DNA from: an uncultured Anderseniella sp.
GTDB taxonomy: Bacteria; Pseudomonadota; Alphaproteobacteria; Rhizobiales; Aestuariivirgaceae
DNA length: 64,000 bases
Reading direction: 5' to 3'
NCBI GenBank assembly: GCA_947488295.1
Contig: CANKYU010000002.1
Coordinates: 620,001 to 684,000 of the forward strand
In this document: piece after piece, positions 63,672 through 64,000 of the stretch
Position numbering within the stretch: position 1 is the stretch's first letter
Layout of the letters: every line of letters starts with the position of its first letter
The notes under the pieces: model-generated
What the model was told of the DNA's origin: nothing
What the model saw: only the letters and a program-made list of their open reading frames with translations
Database searches by the model: none
Position numbers and translations under genes: made by a program

Positions 63672-64000
63672 GGCACGGTCACCACGATATTGCCGGTGTG
63701 CTTCTTGTCGATGAAAGCCTGCTGGGCGTCGTGAAGCTGCTGCAGCGGATAGGTTGCGGCAAGCGCCGGTTTTACTTCGCCGCGTTCGATGTAACCGACC
63801 AGATCGGCGAACACACCGGGCGGGACAATGGTCGCGCCGGTAAAGGTCAGGTCACGCAGATAGAAAGTCCTCAGGTCCATCTCCACCATGGGCCCGGCAA
63901 TGGCACCGGCGCAGGTGTAACGCCCACCCCGGTCGAGCACGTCAATCAGTTGCGGCCAGTAGCTGCCGCCGACAACATCCGCCACGACACTGACGGTGTC
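63668..64000 (-). CDS. Zinc-type alcohol dehydrogenase (MDR family), 5' part outside window
   Basis: Only the C-terminal about 110 residues are in the window; the frame is open to the window edge. The segment reads DVVGGSYWPQLIDVLDRGGR with GAIAGPMVEMDLR and ends DKKHTGNIVVTVP, as in quinone-oxidoreductase/alcohol dehydrogenase-like proteins. It overlaps the enolase-superfamily gene by 4 bp (ATGA), so it is the first seen gene of the operon. Confidence 0.85.
   Translation of the reverse strand, partial: DTVSVVADVVGGSYWPQLIDVLDRGGRYTCAGAIAGPMVEMDLRTFYLRDLTFTGATIVPPGVFADLVGYIERGEVKPALAATYPLQQLHDAQQAFIDKKHTGNIVVTVP

Overview
The window is a high-GC chromosomal stretch from a heterotroph that looks like a marine or soil alphaproteobacterium (Hyphomicrobiales/Rhodobacterales type). 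This is inferred from several things seen here: TRAP, TTT and Dpp-type uptake systems side by side, an imelysin/di-heme oxidoreductase operon with an Irr-type iron-control-element-like site upstream, an FeeM-like acyltransferase, and enolase-superfamily catabolic genes of the hydroxyproline-dehydratase type. There are no rRNA genes, no CRISPR array, no phage genes and no intact transposase. Two tRNA genes are present (Arg-ACG, Asn-GTT).

Layout. 1-6.7 kb: 3' part of a mercuric-reductase-like flavoprotein, an orphan sensor kinase, a fold-back repeat, a gamma-glutamyltransferase lipoprotein divergent from a P1 (NylC/DmpA) peptidase, tRNA-Arg and a small VOC protein. 7-13.6 kb: a GDP-mannose 3,5-epimerase-like enzyme, a Crp/Fnr regulator, a 1067-aa zinc-ribbon/adenylate cyclase/ATPase/TPR protein, and a small methyltransferase operon. 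13.7-20.6 kb: a six-gene minus-strand operon (orphan protein, imelysin, DUF2325, di-heme oxidoreductase, second imelysin, DUF1513) with a possible iron-responsive operator. 20.9-26.4 kb: a divergent OsmC/TetR pair with operators, then a TRAP transporter with an isocitrate-lyase/PEP-mutase family enzyme. 26.4-30.1 kb: a two-gene membrane pair, an FeeM-like acyltransferase fused to a cyclic-nucleotide-binding domain, and a GNAT enzyme. 30.2-38.5 kb: a Dpp-type ABC importer divergent from an amidase and an M81 (MlrC-like) peptidase.

38.6-42.1 kb is an islet bounded by copies of a roughly 30-45 bp dispersed repeat in opposite orientation. It carries a REC-EAL protein and an outer-membrane-type protein. 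42.1-45 kb: a DUF5672 glycosyltransferase-like gene, a lipoprotein and a YghU-type GST. 45.2-52.4 kb: a LacI regulator divergent from a TTT transporter, a CoA-acylating aldehyde dehydrogenase and an acyl-CoA ligase, which together resemble a sulfoacetate (SauS/SauT) pathway. 52.4-55.1 kb: small membrane proteins, tRNA-Asn and an AAC(3)-family acetyltransferase. 55.1-60.2 kb: a TetR regulator divergent from an RND efflux pair, with three copies of one palindrome between them. 60.2-64 kb: a minus-strand catabolic operon (class III aminotransferase, two enolase-superfamily enzymes, a zinc alcohol dehydrogenase cut by the window end).

Common threads. All three solute-binding-protein genes (TRAP, Dpp, TTT) are followed by a strong hairpin without a U-tract before the next gene, which suggests a shared way of keeping binding protein in excess. 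Three cyclic-nucleotide-related proteins lie within 20 kb. Most starts longer than their families were trimmed to internal starts backed by a ribosome binding site, signal peptide or family alignment. All functions are inferred by reading the sequence; no database search was run.
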